Positions 46,063-60,529 are shown, counted from the stretch's first letter. The stretch: 64,000 nucleotides of DNA from Phylloscopus collybita (GCA_027886175.1 JAJNNQ010000011.1:3720001-3784000), one strand, 5' to 3'. Notes: generated from the letters alone by a model not told the origin. A program made the numbers and translations.

Positions 46063-46106
46063 GGGAAGCCCTGTGAGTGCCCTGAGAGCGAGAAGAGCTT
46101 CGTACA

Positions 46107-48300
46107 TGTGTTGGTTTAGGATAAATTAGGGGAGAACCTCTAAAGGGAGTCCCCTAAAACAAACCTCCACCACCCCTCCCCCCCCAGCCCTGGGTTTGAG
46201 AAGGAAATTCTTTGGAGGACAAAAGTGGAAAAAAACGGTTTTATTGACAAATGAAAACACTCCCCACCACAAGGAAAAGGAAAAGCTCAAGTTACTGTGA
46301 GGGGGAGGATGCAGAGCTTCTTCCGCGGGCCCCCGAGATTCTCAGGCTTCTCAGGTCAAGTCAGGTCCGGAGCCGGTCCAAATCTTCGGAGGGGCGGGGG
46401 GAGGGAAAAAAGAAGGAAAAAGAGGAAGAAAATGGAAACAGAGAAAAGCAGGCAGCAGAGAGAAAAAAAGCGGCCAGAGCAGCAGCAAAGCGGCAGCGAG
46501 CGAAGCAGCAGCAAAAAGCGAGACATAACAATGCAGTCCACAATATGGGATAGGAGGCACCGTCAACCCAACACATTCCACCCCTTATCCCAAATAGTGG
46601 ACACACAATAAAAAACTTTCATCTCACTCACACCTTCGACACTTACACATTTCTGTCCGTCTTACTTGCTCAGACCTTTGACACTTATACGTTTCCTTCT
46701 GTTTCATGTCTGACTGATCTACCACACCGACAATGGTAGTAACATTCAGCACATATGAGTCCTACCCCACATTCAGACCTCCCTGAGGTATACATTGTGT
46801 TGTTCCATCTTTCTGCATTATCTACCATGTATAACCCGGTCCTTGAGCAGAGAGAATTCCACGGATGGGTTTGCCTGTACTCGAGGTAGGGTTGATTCAT
46901 ACTGTCTTTCCCAACAAACCTCTAACATGGGCTACTGGGGCTTTATCTCCATCTACTACATTAAGGAGCTGGGACTGAGCAGGACCCGCTGGCTTGGTAG
47001 AACCTCGGGTGTTAAATAACCAGGTGGCCTTTGCTAAATGCTGCTTCCAATTTTTTAAGGACCCCCCACCCAATGCTTTCAGGGTGGTTTTTAACAACCA
47101 ATTGTACCTCTCCACTTTACCTGCAGCTGGTGCATGGTAGGGGATATGGTACACCCACTCAATGCCACGTTCCCTAGCCCAGTTTTTAATAAGACTATTT
47201 TTAAAATGAGTCCCATTGTCTGACTCAATTCTCTCGGGCGTACCGTGCCTCCAAAGGACCTGCTTTTCAAGGCCCAGGATGGTGTTGCGGGCTGTAGCAT
47301 GGGACACAGGGTAGGTTTCCAACCATCCCGTGGTGGCTTCTACCATGGTCAGAACATGGCGCTTGCCTTGGCGGGTTTGAGGCAGTGTGATGTAATCAAT
47401 CTGCCAGCCCTCCCCATACTTGTACTTAGACCACCGCCCTCCATACCAGAGGGGCTTCATCCGCTTGGCTTGCTTGATGGCAGCGCACATCTCACAGTCA
47501 CGGATAACTTGAGAAATGCTGTCCATGGTTAGATCCACCCCTCGGTCTCGTGCCCACTTATAGGTGGCATCTCTACCTTGGTGACATGAGGCATCATGGG
47601 CCCATCGTGCTAGGAACAACTCTCCCTTGTGCACCCAGTCAAGATCTATCTTCAACTCCCCTATCTTTGCAGCTTGATCTACCTGCTGATTGTTTTGCTG
47701 CTCCTCATTAGCTCTGCTTCTGGGAACATGGGCATCTACATGGCGAATCTTCACAGGTAGGTTCCCTAACCAGGCAGCAATATCTTTCCATTCTTCAGCA
47801 GCCCAAACTGGTTTGCCTCTACGCTGCCAGTTCGCCTCTTTCCATTTCTTCAGCCATCCCCACAGAGTGTTGGCTACCATCCAAGAATCAGTATACAGAT
47901 AGAGCCTTGGCCACTTTTCCCTCTCTGCAATATCTAGGGCCAGTTGAATGGCTTTGAGTTCAGCATATTGACTGGATCCACCCTCTCCTTCAGTGGCCTC
48001 TGCGACCTGTCGTGTGGGGCTCCATACAGCTGCTTTCCACCTCCGACTCATCCGCCTTAGCCAGATTCAGTAACTAACTAAAAAGAGAAAAAGAGAGAGG
48101 GAAAAGAACCCCTCTCCATCTCATGTCTCTGAGTTGTTGACTCGAACTCTTAAGGCCAGTCCGGAGGGGGAAGGTTTCTGAAAACAAACTGCGCGCTTCC
48201 CCACGGCTCTTTACTTTCAGAGCCAATATTTAAGGTACAGAGTGCAATATCCAGCATAAACCCATCAGACAATTGGGGATATAAACATCATAACATCACA
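46107..48300 (-). mobile_element. ERVL-like provirus, internally deleted
   Basis: On minus: about 245 bases of LTR-like sequence (48,300-48,055), an RNase H-integrase open frame, a PPT-like GGGGTGGAA, and a 3' LTR (46,575-46,107) with inverted ends TGTGTTGG/CCAACACA and TCAATAAAAC as poly-A signal. gag, protease and reverse transcriptase are missing. It separates tail-to-tail ZNF6 and ZNF7. The 48.3-kb edge is identical to that of the solo LTR beside ZNF2. Confidence 0.75.
46897..48051 (-). pseudogene. RNase H-integrase segment of ERVL-like pol, open for 384 codons
   Basis: RNase H part at residues 1-140: acidic residues in YAELKA, YTDSW and NQQVDQ. Integrase part: HH-CC zinc site (HDASCHQ ... 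CEMC), catalytic Asp in WQIDYI, Asp in ESDNGTHF, Glu in KVERYN, then the C-terminal region. The pattern ESDNGTHF with PYHAPAAGKVERYN fits class III (ERVL, spuma-related) elements. All three catalytic residues are present and the frame has no stop, but it lacks reverse transcriptase and a proper start, so it is a fragment of a polyprotein. It appears younger than the gamma-like relics. Confidence 0.85.
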
Positions 48301-48714
48301 CTAGGCCACACTTGGGCAATAGGAAATCAAAATTGTGGAACCTCTGAGGCTGGAAAAGACCTCCAAGACCATCCAGGATTCCTTGAGGGCCCAGAACATA
48401 GGACAGGAAACAAAAGATTTTCTGGGGGTGAAAGTCAACAAATCCACTCTCCTCAAGGAATTCCCAGTGTCTGTCTGTGTCCCAATGGATGTTCCTGCCT
48501 CTGAGTTCATCCAGGTACCCACAGGGAGACAGGAAGATGTGGAGACCCCCCCAGACAGGTGTCTTCCCAACAGGGATCACCAAGACCAAAGATCACCAGG
48601 GCTCTGCCCAACAGGGGTCACTGGGGATCATCCAACGCCGATCCTCCCACGGGGGATGGAGCTGGAGCAACGCACGAAGCTCTTCCCGCTCTCAGGGCAC
48701 TCCCAGGGCTTCCC

Positions 48715-49800
<1,086 letters not shown>

Positions 49801-50047
49801 TCAGGATATCGCTTTGCACCTTCTGTATGTAAGAACCTCTAAAACACCAACATTCAGCCCTAAACCCCTCCAAACACCAAGACACAGATCAAAAACTCCC
49901 CAAACATCAAGACTCAGCCAAAACCTCTTCTAAATCATAAAGGTTCAGCCCCTTGAAGAAACCCAAAGCACCAACATTTAGCCCAATAAAGCTCAGAAAC
50001 ACCAAGATTCACTCCCATGACAATCCTGGATCCCCCTCCCCGCTCAC

Positions 50048-50352
50048 CTGCTGCATGTGGTGGAGCAACGCTCCCAGGGCTGGGGGAGGCTGCAGATCCA
50101 GGGAGGGGTGGAACCTTGTGCTGCCTCCTCTTCCTGCTCCTCCTCCTCCTCCTGTGTCCCTACTCTTCCTCACACTCCTCTTCCTCCTACTGCTCCTCCT
50201 TCTCCTGCACAATCCCACCTTCTCCTCCTACGTGCATCCTTTCACCATTTTATTCTTCATCCCTGCTTCTCCTTCCCTTCTCCTCCTGCCCCCAGGATTG
50301 ATTGGGGACCCGAGAGTGTCCAGGAGACAGACGAGTGACAGATCAGGGGGGG
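50048..50352 (-). other. Upstream exon of ZNF7 with short in-frame start
   Basis: On minus: acceptor CTTCCCAG before 50,352, donor CAG|GTGAGC after 50,048. ATG CAG CAG at 50,056-50,048 splices in frame to the finger exon (read GFSFPRSVW before the second ATG). Confidence 0.55.
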
Positions 50353-50559
50353 CTGGGAAGAGTCAGCAGAAAATGTGTTTAGGGATGGGTCTTCAAGGGC
50401 AGCAGAAGGGAAGAGAGTTACAAGACATGCTGTTATTTAGGAAAGGGAATCAGGCAAAGCACAGGTGACCACCCACATGGTCAGCTCAACCAGCAGAGCT
50501 GTGTGTGCTTGTGAGAGCCTGGGACTGAAATGCCCTGAGCAGGAACGCTTCAATATCTT

Positions 50560-51190
50560 CTGCTAACACCATGGCACCTGACTGGGTGGCCAAAAGCAAT
50601 TCTGACTGCTTCAGTCATCACTTCATCACTTATTAAGGTATTTCTAAAACAAATAATTCCAAGAGAAGGGATTGTGGAAGCAATAGTCTCAGATGGGGAA
50701 CTCATTTTACAGGAAAGATCCTTCAGGGGGTTATGGCAGCTTTAGGGACACAATGGGACCTCCACAACCCCTGGCACCCCCAGAGCTCAGGTCAGGTAGA
50801 AAGAATGAGTGGGGAAATAAAGAAACACCTTTGGAAGCTGGTGACAGAAACCAAGAAGCCATGGGTACTGCTTTTGCCATTGGCTTTGCCAAGAATAAAA
50901 GCCAGATCCAGGGCAGACATTCAATTACCTCCCTTGGAACTGGTGTTTGGAATTCCTTACTCTGGTAATGTGCAGGGTGGAGATAAGGGATGGATATTTA
51001 AAGCAGCCTGTGGCCAGAATCCTGTCTCCTGTGAAATCTCTCCCACAGGAAGCTTGGCCAGCACAGACCCTGCCTTGGGACTTTGCTGCTGACAACATCC
51101 AACCAGGACATTGGGTCCTGCCCAAGGAGTGGGAAGGAGGAGCAGGATGGGAGGCCGTCGATATGGGAAAAGTATATGGATATGAAAATT
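50560..51190 (+). pseudogene. Gammaretrovirus-like integrase fragment, best copy
   Basis: VSDGELI around 50,680 marks the second catalytic Asp region; after one frame change, LGTQWDLHNPWHPQ, SSGQVERM (catalytic Glu), and LALPRIKARSRADIQL follow, open from 50,733 to 51,092. The first catalytic Asp and the zinc domain are not present. The pattern is typical of class I (gammaretrovirus-like) integrases. Confidence 0.75.
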
Positions 51191-51267
51191 CAGAATTTTA
51201 GAAACATATAAAGTACTTAAACAGGTGAAGGGGAGAACAGAAATATATACAGCTCATTTAGCAATTG

Positions 51268-51847
51268 TGTAAAAGAAGAGAAACAAGTTGTACCAGAAGG
51301 CACAGGAGTGTAACTTGTAAGGTCGGACCCATGAACAGAATCCAAAGGAATTTGGGTGCCAGGTAAAGGCCACAGAGAGAAGATGTATTGTTAAAACTCA
51401 CTGAAGAGGGACTTAGGTATTGTAAAGACCCCAAAAAGCAGAACCAGTGGATTAACAAACCAGCAAGAACCAGGCTGCTGGTTTCAGCCAGGACAAACTG
51501 ACCTGGGAATTCCCCAAACCTTCTCTGCACCTGCTCAGAGAGGGAGGTCAAAGACTGAACACTGAGGAAGAATTCTTATCTCATCAGGAGACCCCTGCCA
51601 GCGACCACCAGAAGGCGTGGCACCACAAAAGACCGATTATAATATAAAGGGCAAGAAGGCAGAGAATGGGCAAAGGATGGGTGGGCAGGGAGGTGCAGCT
51701 TTGTGGGGTCTGAGTGCATTTAAACCTGGAACCTGTCTCCACCAGGTCGGCATCAGTGGTGGAAAGATCCCGTAAGCGTCCCAGCAGGAATAAAACAAAC
51801 CTGCTTTACAATTCCTGACTGTGCAGTCCTGATCCTGCAATTCCCCA
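51268..51847 (+). mobile_element. LTR of the gamma-like ERV, block C copy 3
   Basis: Begins TGTAAAAGAAGAG and ends GCAATTCCCCA, with TATAATATAAAG near 51,640 and GGAATAAAAC near 51,787. It lies directly after integrase and a purine-rich GGTGAAGGGGAGAA tract (PPT-like). Confidence 0.75.
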
Positions 51848-53389
51848 CGGCTGAGCCTGCACTGAAGGCAAGGGAGCAGCAGCCAGGGCTCCACAGCGGG
51901 GGAAGCCCCTGTGCCTGCCCACAGATCCTCTGCTGGAATGCTCTGCCTGGGCACCCTCCCTTGGCATCTCCAGGCACTGCGGGCCAATCCTTGCTGCCAC
52001 TGCTGCAGCTTCAGGGCTTTCTGTGCCTGCACTGCCACAGGGGCTGGGGAGACACCGGGAGAATTCCACTCTGGGCCTCAGCCACACTAACACTCTGGGC
52101 TGGCTGGGATTAGATGGGTGCAAAATAGACCGACTTTAAAATTGTTTATTATTTCATTTCTCCACTCAGCCTCGGTTGGCCTTTGCCCCGGGGAAAGGAA
52201 TTTTCAAGGTTTTATTTGAAGGGATGTTACACCACTCAGCAGAGATGAGTTGAACATCTCACCAGACTGGGAAGAGCCCAAAAGATCCCCACAGAGAGAA
52301 CGACCATCAACAAAACATCAACGCCCATCAGCAACCAACACCCAGCCCAGACACTGCCCCTGGAAGAGCTGCAGACACCTGGGCTGGAAAAGGCTGAGAA
52401 GGAATTCCAGCAGTGCAGCCCTGATTAACATCAGAGGCAAAGGGATCCGGGTCCAACAGGAAATCAAATCCTGAGACCTCAGCAACTTGGAAGCAATGAA
52501 CATCAAACCAAGGGATTTCTATGGGTTCAGATTGTAAAAAGTTTAGGAAAAACCCAGTAAAGCTCACATGTCATGGAATGATTTTCTCTGCACCCTGGGC
52601 TATGTGTGGATGAAATGATTTCTGTTGCCAATCCTGGACAGAATCAAGTAATGCCTTGACTCTCTAACACTGAAGATATTGTTGGAGAGTTTTGGCTTTT
52701 CCCACAGTTTCAGTGACAAAATTACCATTAGATAATTTTTTGCAATAATCCTACTTTTATATTGTCAGTTAGGGTTGAGCCAGGGGTGTGAGAATCAATT
52801 TGTAGTCTTAGGAGAAGATCTTGAAAAACTTTGATTGCTTTAGAATGTTTTGTGTGTGTTTGTGTGTGGCTCTCAGTGATCAGAAAATTTTGGTATATGT
52901 GTTTTTCACAGTTCACCTTCAGATTAGATTTGGAAAACCAGAAGAGCCTTTCAAGGTAACCAATAACGAATAAAAAGTTAATAGACTATGTTAAGAAAAA
53001 AAAAAAAAGAAAAGAAAAAAAGAGAAAACGCAGATTGCCCGGGGGCCAAATGTGAGTCATTCAGTGCCTGCCCAGAAAGAGAGATTTCTCCAGGCAGCCA
53101 GGAGAGGAGCTTTAGAAATGCAAATTAACCCTGCTGGGGAAAAGTGTGGACAATGCACCAGGGGCTCCTTGCCTGGGGCAGGAATTGGGATGATTCCCTC
53201 TGTCCCTCAGCCCAAGCTCTGCCTGCTCACAAAGACAGAATTTGCACAGCTAAAGGCAGAGCCCAGAGTGAGGATCTCTGACTCTGCAACAGAAATTAGT
53301 TCAGCTGCAAAGGGAAACAGCAAACTGAAAATGTTGAGAAAGCTTCACTAAAATAAGTGAGAGGCAATCACCCCTCTCCCCAGTCCAAC

Positions 53390-53680
53390 ATGTGCTGTCC
53401 CTGTCTGTGTCACACAGGGAGCATCAGAGCACTGGAGTGTTTCTGCTGCCACAAGTTCAGAGAAATCAGTTGGGAATCCAAGAATGTGATGATTTAACTA
53501 CAGAAAAGAGACAAATTGATGCAGCCCTGGCTGGATGGAGCACCCAAAAATGGGGAAAAGATGAAACGGCCACCAGAACAAATCCCACAACACCACGGAG
53601 CAGCCCCTGGGAACCCCAAGGAATTCAGATCAGGAGCCAAAAAACCTAGTGATCATTCCAATGGTATAACTGAAACGGAT
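53390..53680 (+). pseudogene. ERV env-like relic, block C copy 3
   Basis: Counterpart of 15,640-15,330 with a shorter 3' side and more breaks. The upstream frame 53,052-53,351 contains PAGEKCGQCTRG and may be surface subunit sequence; it matches 15,997-15,671 on minus. Confidence 0.4.
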
Positions 53681-54199
53681 ACAAAAGCACAGGGAATGAA
53701 GTCACGGAGAATAATCCCAAAACCAAAGAGGACCCAGGAAGAAAAAAAAGTCAGTGAGTGAATCTGCTTGGAGATAGGGCCGGGGACTTGGAGATAAGGA
53801 AGGAATGCGAGAAACTCATCAGTATCAGAAAATGTTACTCATTGACACGGACTGCTGCTCAGCCAAGATCCTGCTGAATTCCTGAACACGGAGAAGAAGA
53901 ACAAAGCCTGAACAGAGCCAGGAATATCGGATGTTATACAAAAGGGGGGTGCATATTAACGAGGACATGCAGCAGGCGAATCGGGAAGGCTGAACTTTCC
54001 AAGGACCTTCGCCAGCGGGCAAAGGGAGAGGGAGATGCAGAAGGGAAAATCAGGATAAAGAGGAGGCTGCGAACTACAACAATTGGAGAGACCGCATGGC
54101 AAATGCCGCATGGCCTCTCCCTTTGTTCATGAATAAAGTCACTTTTACAGGACTCCTCTGGCTTCCTCGGGCACAGAAATCTCTGGCGATGCCAATTTT

Positions 54200-54870
54200 C
54201 CCGCTCAGGCCCGGGGACAGTGCAGTGCCTCCGTCCTACCCACAGGAACCGGGAGGAGCCAGCGCTGCTCCGGCCCCGGCTCCTGCCCAGGCACCCGCGG
54301 GAAGGAGACCGCGGGCAGCCGCTCCCGCAGCGCCCTCAGGGCACGGGGAACACGGCGCGGACACGGCACAACCCAGCCACAGCCAGAGCCCCCTGCCGCC
54401 CCCTCCGCCCGCAGCCAGCCCCGAGCCCCGGCACAACCCAGCGCGGCTCCCACCTGCGCCGGGGCCGCCTCCGAGCTCCGCCGCCGCCGCCGCCTCCTCC
54501 ACACCGAGGATCCGAAAATGGCGCCCCTGAAAAGCCAGGGCTGTCCTTCTGCCCGCTCTGCCCAATCAGCGCGCAGCGAGAGCCAGGAGTGACGGCACCA
54601 TCAGCCAATGGCCGCGAGCCATTGGCGGGCTCTGCACACGGCTCAGCCCCGCCCCGCGCTCTCAGGCCCCGCCCCCGGGCTGTCTGAGGGCAAAGCCGCA
54701 GATGAGGAACAGCCCTGGGACGGGCCCGGGCCCGAGGCGGGATGGAGCTGAAAACACAAACAAAGTTCTCCGCACCTCCCGCACCGCCTTGCCCAGCCCT
54801 GCGTGTTCGCTGGCAGCGGCTCAGAGGAAAGCCCTCCGTTCTCCTACCCGTAATTAGGAGCATCAGTGCA
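54200..54870. promoter_or_regulatory. CpG-island promoter of ZNF7 (-)
   Basis: Minus donor GGCGCAG|GTGGGAG after 54,454; CCAAT-type boxes at about 54,564 and 54,603; GAAAATGGCGCC at 54,516-54,526. Almost the same as the ZNF4 island. 53,700-54,190 left of it is the unit also found at 13,690-14,280 and 37,440-38,040. Confidence 0.65.
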
Positions 54871-55380
54871 TAGGTTGGATTTCCCCCCAAAAGGGAAAGA
54901 AAAAACCAAACTCAAGGGAGATGTAGCCCCCCACCCATCCCGGGGGGTTCGGCCCCTCACCTTTCAGCCCCGGGAACAGCGCCGGGACTGGGCGGGTCCG
55001 AAGCGGGACTGGGGGGGCATAGGGGGCTCCCCAGTACCGAGGGGGACCCTTGGGGCTCGGTCCTGTCCTTCCCCCGCCGTTATCAGTGGGGACCACCCTT
55101 ATCACCAGGGACCCCCCACTCGCAAACTACCGGGGCCCCCCCACTGACCGGGACCCTCCCTTTGTCTGCCACCCCTCCTTCAACGACCCCCCCAAAGCTC
55201 CAGGACCCTTCCCATCCTTGAGCCCCCCCAGTACGCCAGGACCCACTACTCACCGCACCTCTCCCACCCATGGGAACCCCCCCTCACCGCGTCCCCCCCG
55301 ATCACCAGGACCCTCCCAATCCATGGGACCCCCGCACTCACCACGCACCCCCCTCAGAGCCCCCCGGGCCCAGCGCCGGG
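54871..55380. other. C-rich low-complexity stretch between two promoter islands
   Basis: Irregular repeats of GACCCCCC, CCAGGACCC and CCATGGGACCCCC. No gene. It separates the ZNF7 and ZNF8 promoters, which in the other pairs lie in one island. Confidence 0.6.
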
Positions 55381-55770
55381 GCCGCTCCGCAGCCGAGGTA
55401 CCCGAGAAATGCCGCCCGCAGAGCCCGCCATTCGCCGCGATTGGCTGGTTCTGCCGTCACTCCTGGGTCTGACTGCGCGCTGATTGGGCAAAGCAGAGCA
55501 GGGACACGCCCACGTCTCGCCCCCATCGCGTAGAAGAGCCGCCATTTTTTGGATCCTCAGTGCGAAGGAGGCGGCGGCGGAGCTCGGAGGCGGCTCCGGA
55601 GCTCGGAGGCGGCTCCGGAGCTCGGAGGCGGCTCCGGAGCTCGGAGGCGGCCCCGGCGCAGGTGGGAGCCGCGCTGGGTTGTGCCGGGGCTCGGGGCTCG
55701 GGGCTCGCTGCGGGCGGAGGGGGCGGCAGGGGGCTCTGGCTGTGGCTGGGTTGTGCCGTGTCCTCGTTAA
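55381..55770 (+). promoter_or_regulatory. CpG-island promoter and first exon of ZNF8 (+)
   Basis: CCAAT-type boxes (ATTGG) at about 55,440 and 55,483, then a first exon ending GGCGCAG|GTGGGAG after 55,661. The exon holds four tandem units of about 19 bases (GAGCTCGGAGGCGGCTCCG, 55,578-55,650) where the ZNF3 exon has one. At about 55,760 the intron is joined abruptly to block A. Confidence 0.65.
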
Positions 55771-58190
55771 TATGCACCCCCCTTTTGTATAACATCCGAT
55801 ATTCCTGGCTCTGTTCAGGCTTTGTTCTTCTTCTCCGTGTTGAGGAATTCAGCAGGACTTTGGCTGAGCAGCAGTCCGTGTCAATGAGTAACATTTTCTG
55901 GAACTGATGACTTTCTCCCGTTCCTTCCTTATCTCCGAATCCCCGTCCCTCTCTCCGAGCAGATTTCAGTCACTGACTCTGTTTTTGCTTCTTGGTTCCT
56001 CTTTGGTTTTGGGATTATTGTCAGTGACCTCAGTTTTGAGAAAAACGAAAATTCAATCTTGGAATATTTTCCAAAAGTTTTCCTGGCCATCAGCCAAGGA
56101 ACACCCTGCACTTTAAGGCAGCCTTATCTGTGTGCTGTTCCTTTACTGAGGTACATGCATATTCATGAGTTTCATGCTCTACTCAAACATTCTTGGCTGC
56201 TTTTGATGGTTTAGAAATTTTCTTTGTTTTGGTTTTCTGCTCTGGCTTATCTACATCACATCCTGCAGATCAGGTCAATCTCTTTTATTTCTTCTTGTGG
56301 CCTCATCCTGTTGTTTCACACTTCCCAGAGAGCGAACAGTTCACAAACTCTTCTCTCCTTCTTCTCTGCTGCTCTGGTTTGTGTGGCCCTTATCTCATCC
56401 CTTGGAGAGGTCAGTCAGCAGCTGTGGGAAACAACCTGAGTGCTTTATACAGTTCTCTGGGTTACACACAAGTATTGGACCATTTTCTATTTTGCCAAGG
56501 CCTACAGTACAATACATTCATCCCATGATCAGTTCTAGAAGCTGTCAGGTGTCTACATCAACATCAAATACTCATCCCACTGCTGCTTCCATGAGTTACA
56601 CAGTGCAGACTTCAAATGAGCAATGAGGTTAAATGAGCAAGCAGCTCAAAGGGATTCCAAACTGCACTGTGCTTACAATCAATAACCACAGATAAAGACC
56701 AGCACCCAAATGTGAAAGCCAATATTCTGGGTCATTTTCAGCAATTCCCTGTCCTTTTGTAGCCCTTTGTGGCTCAGGAGGCCTGGCTGCCACCTGCATC
56801 CCCTTGCTCAGCTGCTGACTGAGCTGCACTCAGCAAGGTGTCCTGCATGGCCCAAAGATGAGAGTTGCTGTAGCACAGAAGAGGAGGAAGAGCATTCGTT
56901 TAACCCCTGGTGTGCCAGGGAACCCCGACACCGTGTCCCATTCCCATCCTTTCCACGTTTGGGCCGGAACATGAGCTGCTTTCTTATTTCCTTTGTTCTG
57001 TGTTTCACCACTTTCCCGTTGTCATCTCTTTGCCAACAGCATCTTGAGTCATTTAATTTTGCACACTGTGCTCCTCCTCCTGCTCATGGATAATCTGATC
57101 GCATCCCATGGTGAAATGTTGTGTTCTTGGTTTGAGTGGGTTGGTGAGCCAGACTCAGGGGCTGGATCTGTCTCTTTGGTTCTTATTTGGAGGACATCCT
57201 GTAATGTAATTATTGCTTGCAGTGTCCTTGTGGCCTGCAGCTGGAATCCTGATTCCTTGCCAGGGGCTGTTTGGGTGGGCTCTCCCCTGCCCAGGAGGGC
57301 AATGCCTCTGCCAGGTCCTTGTGGCCGAGCCGGTGCCCTGGGTGCTGGGGCCCCCTTGGGCCCTGGGCTTGATCCCTCAGGGGCTGTAGAAACTCTGCCA
57401 TGGCCTTTGCCTTCTTTTCCTTGGCCTTTTCCTCCTCCCTTCTTTCCTTCTTCCCCTGCTGTGCCTTTGTGACCAAGTGCTGCAGGGGCTTCTTGTGCCC
57501 CTCCTGCAGCCCCCCTGAGTTCCTGTGGGTGCTCATCCTCTGACAGCTGCTGAGCTTTCTGCAAAACCATTCATTTCTGCAGGGACCCAAACAAAGTCAT
57601 TCAGGGATAATCTCGATCCTTGCAGGTGGAATCCACATTTCCCATCTTCTTCCTCTTTTCCATCATCCTTTTTCTTCCCGCAGCGATTCCTGCTGCTGCT
57701 TCTTGCCTTCACCATATTCCTGCACACTGCCCTTCACCCTTTCCCTTCCCAGCACACCAACACCATCCATCCCCTGTTGTCCAAATCCCTTCTTGACTTC
57801 CCTAATTGCCCCCCTGGGTGTCCATGTCCTTAATTACCTCTGGGAGAATGTGCAAACTGGCTCAACATTCTCCCAAGGGACACGTGGATGGACACAGACA
57901 TGGAGACTGCCATGGGGACACATGGACATGGAGGGGGATGTGGCCCTTCAGGGGGACACAGGGGGACACAGGCACAGATGGTGATGTGAGGGACAATGAC
58001 AGGGACGGAAACATGGTGGGGAGACAGCCATGGGTGAGATATTTTTGGTTCATCATGTCTTTTGCTGAGACACTTTCCTGGCTTTCCCTTTTCCACCCTG
58101 CATGGGTGCCCTGCCATGGTTACTACCTGAAGATCCCAGTGTCCTCCCTGATGAGATTTTCAGTGCTCTCTCCCTGCTGACTCTTCCCAG
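55760..58190 (+). repeat. Block A, copy 4
   Basis: Direct copy of 1-2,388 at an offset of 55,800, in the inferred intron of ZNF8. It extends the unit by about 40 bases to the left of the window's first base. Confidence 0.9.
57110..57730 (-). pseudogene. ERV gag-like relic, block A copy 4
   Basis: Same relic as 1,240-1,913; the charged-helix frame is open from 57,590 to 57,210, with three extra bases in the Lys-rich part. The knuckle is damaged. Confidence 0.5.
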
Positions 58191-58289
58191 CCCCCCTGAT
58201 CTGTCACTCGTCTGTCTCCTGGACACTCTCGGGTCCCCAATCAATCCCCGGTGCCGCCGCCACCCAAGGGAGCCGATCACCCAAACTGG
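58191..58289 (+). other. Upstream exon of ZNF8
   Basis: Acceptor CTCTTCCCAG, donor CTGG|GTGAGG. The frame that would enter the shifted ZNF8 finger frame (PPDLSLVCLLDTLGSP) is open through the exon and to 58,102, but contains no ATG inside the exon. Confidence 0.55.
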
Positions 58290-59009
58290 GTGAGGCACCT
58301 TCAGCTCCACTCACTGCCCGCCACCCCGGGCAGTGGAAGGAATTCCAGAAGAGCCCCAAGGTGTGTGGAAAAATTCCCATCACCACAGGTTTGTGTCCAC
58401 AGAGAAGGCAGAGGAGTCCTGTACAAGTCATTTCATTCATAAAACGAGGGAGAGGCCATGGGACATTTCCCTCGGGGTCTCTCCAGTTGTTGGAGGACGC
58501 AGCCTCCTTTTCATCCTCATTTTCCTGGCTGCATCTCCCTCTCCCTTTCCCCATTGGCTGAAGTACTTGAGAGGTACAGACTTCCCAGTGCACCTGCCAC
58601 ATACCCCCCTTAATATGCCCCCCACTTCTGTCTGGGTAGGGATATTCACAGCTCTCTTCAGTCTTTGTTCTTCTTCTCCAAGTTCATGAATTGAGCAGGA
58701 CCTTGGCTGAGCAGCAGTCTGTGAGGTCAGTGAATAACATTTTCTGGAACTGAGGGCTTCTTCTGTCCCTTCCTTATGTCCAAGTGCCTGGCCCTATCTC
58801 CAAGCAGATTCCCAGCATCTGTTCGTCAAGACACTTTCCTCTTCTTTCTTTCATGTCTCCATTTGTGGGACATCCTGATGATTTAGCAGAAGTTTTGTCT
58901 GAGTCTTGATGTTTGGGGAGTTTTTGTTTTGTCTCTTGATGTTTGGAGGATTTTGGGCTTTTTATCTTGGAGGTTCTCTACAGACACATGGTTCCCAATG
59001 ATTTCCTGA

Positions 59010-59840
<831 letters not shown>

Positions 59841-60093
59841 GGGAAGCCCTGGGAGTGCCCTGAGAGCGGGAAGAGCTTTGTGCGCTGCTCCAGCTCCATC
59901 CCCCTGGGAGGATCGGCGTTGGATGATCCCCAGTGACCCCCATTGGGCAGAGCCCTGGTGATCCCTGTTGGGAAGACACCTGGCTGGGGGGCTCCACATC
60001 TTCCTGGCTCCCCGTGGGCACTGGATGAACGCAGGGGCAGGAACATCCAGTGGGACACAGACAGACACAGGGAATTCCTTGGGAGAGTGGATT

Positions 60094-60529
60094 TGTGGTT
60101 TTAGTTAGTTTTAGCTAGTTGAATTAAAAAAGTTTTTTGGGGTTGTTTTTTTTTTTAGATAGTTTCAATTTGTTCTAGATGGAAAAATTTAGAAGAGCAG
60201 TGAGGGGTTGCATTTGCAGCCTGCTGGACCCTGTGGTTTTAGAGGGAGTGGGACTGGTGAGAGACTGAGTGAGCTGAGCTGTATTTGCAGCAAAAATTTT
60301 TTTAGTTTGTTATTTTTTTTCAGAGCAGCGAAAAGTTTTATTGTTTTATATTATTCATTCTTTGTGGTTGTGGGCATCTTTTTTGTTAAATAAATAGTTT
60401 TTTCGACTTTTCTCTGAAGAAGTTCTTTCTTTTTTGGACTGACTGAGAGAAGGAGCTGTTTAAGTTTGCTTTCCAGAGGAACCCCCTTTGGAGGTTTCCT
60501 CCCAAATTTGCCCTAAACCAAGACATATA
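60094..60529 (+). mobile_element. LTR of the lysine-primed element, copy 2
   Basis: Matches 19,569-19,996, at the same point of the ZNF 3' flank. The end is AGACATATA, so the terminal CA is lost. 60,530-60,729 is the start of the internal region, with a mutated primer site at 60,537-60,554. Confidence 0.75.

Larger units (their letters stand above)
50370..53690 (+). repeat. Block C, copy 3 (inverted): ERV-derived intron of ZNF7
   Basis: Reverse complement of block C copy 1 plus the LTR of copy 2; it is the most complete copy: integrase, LTR, unassigned 51,850-53,030, env-like piece. The ERV relics are on plus, antisense to ZNF7. Confidence 0.8.
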
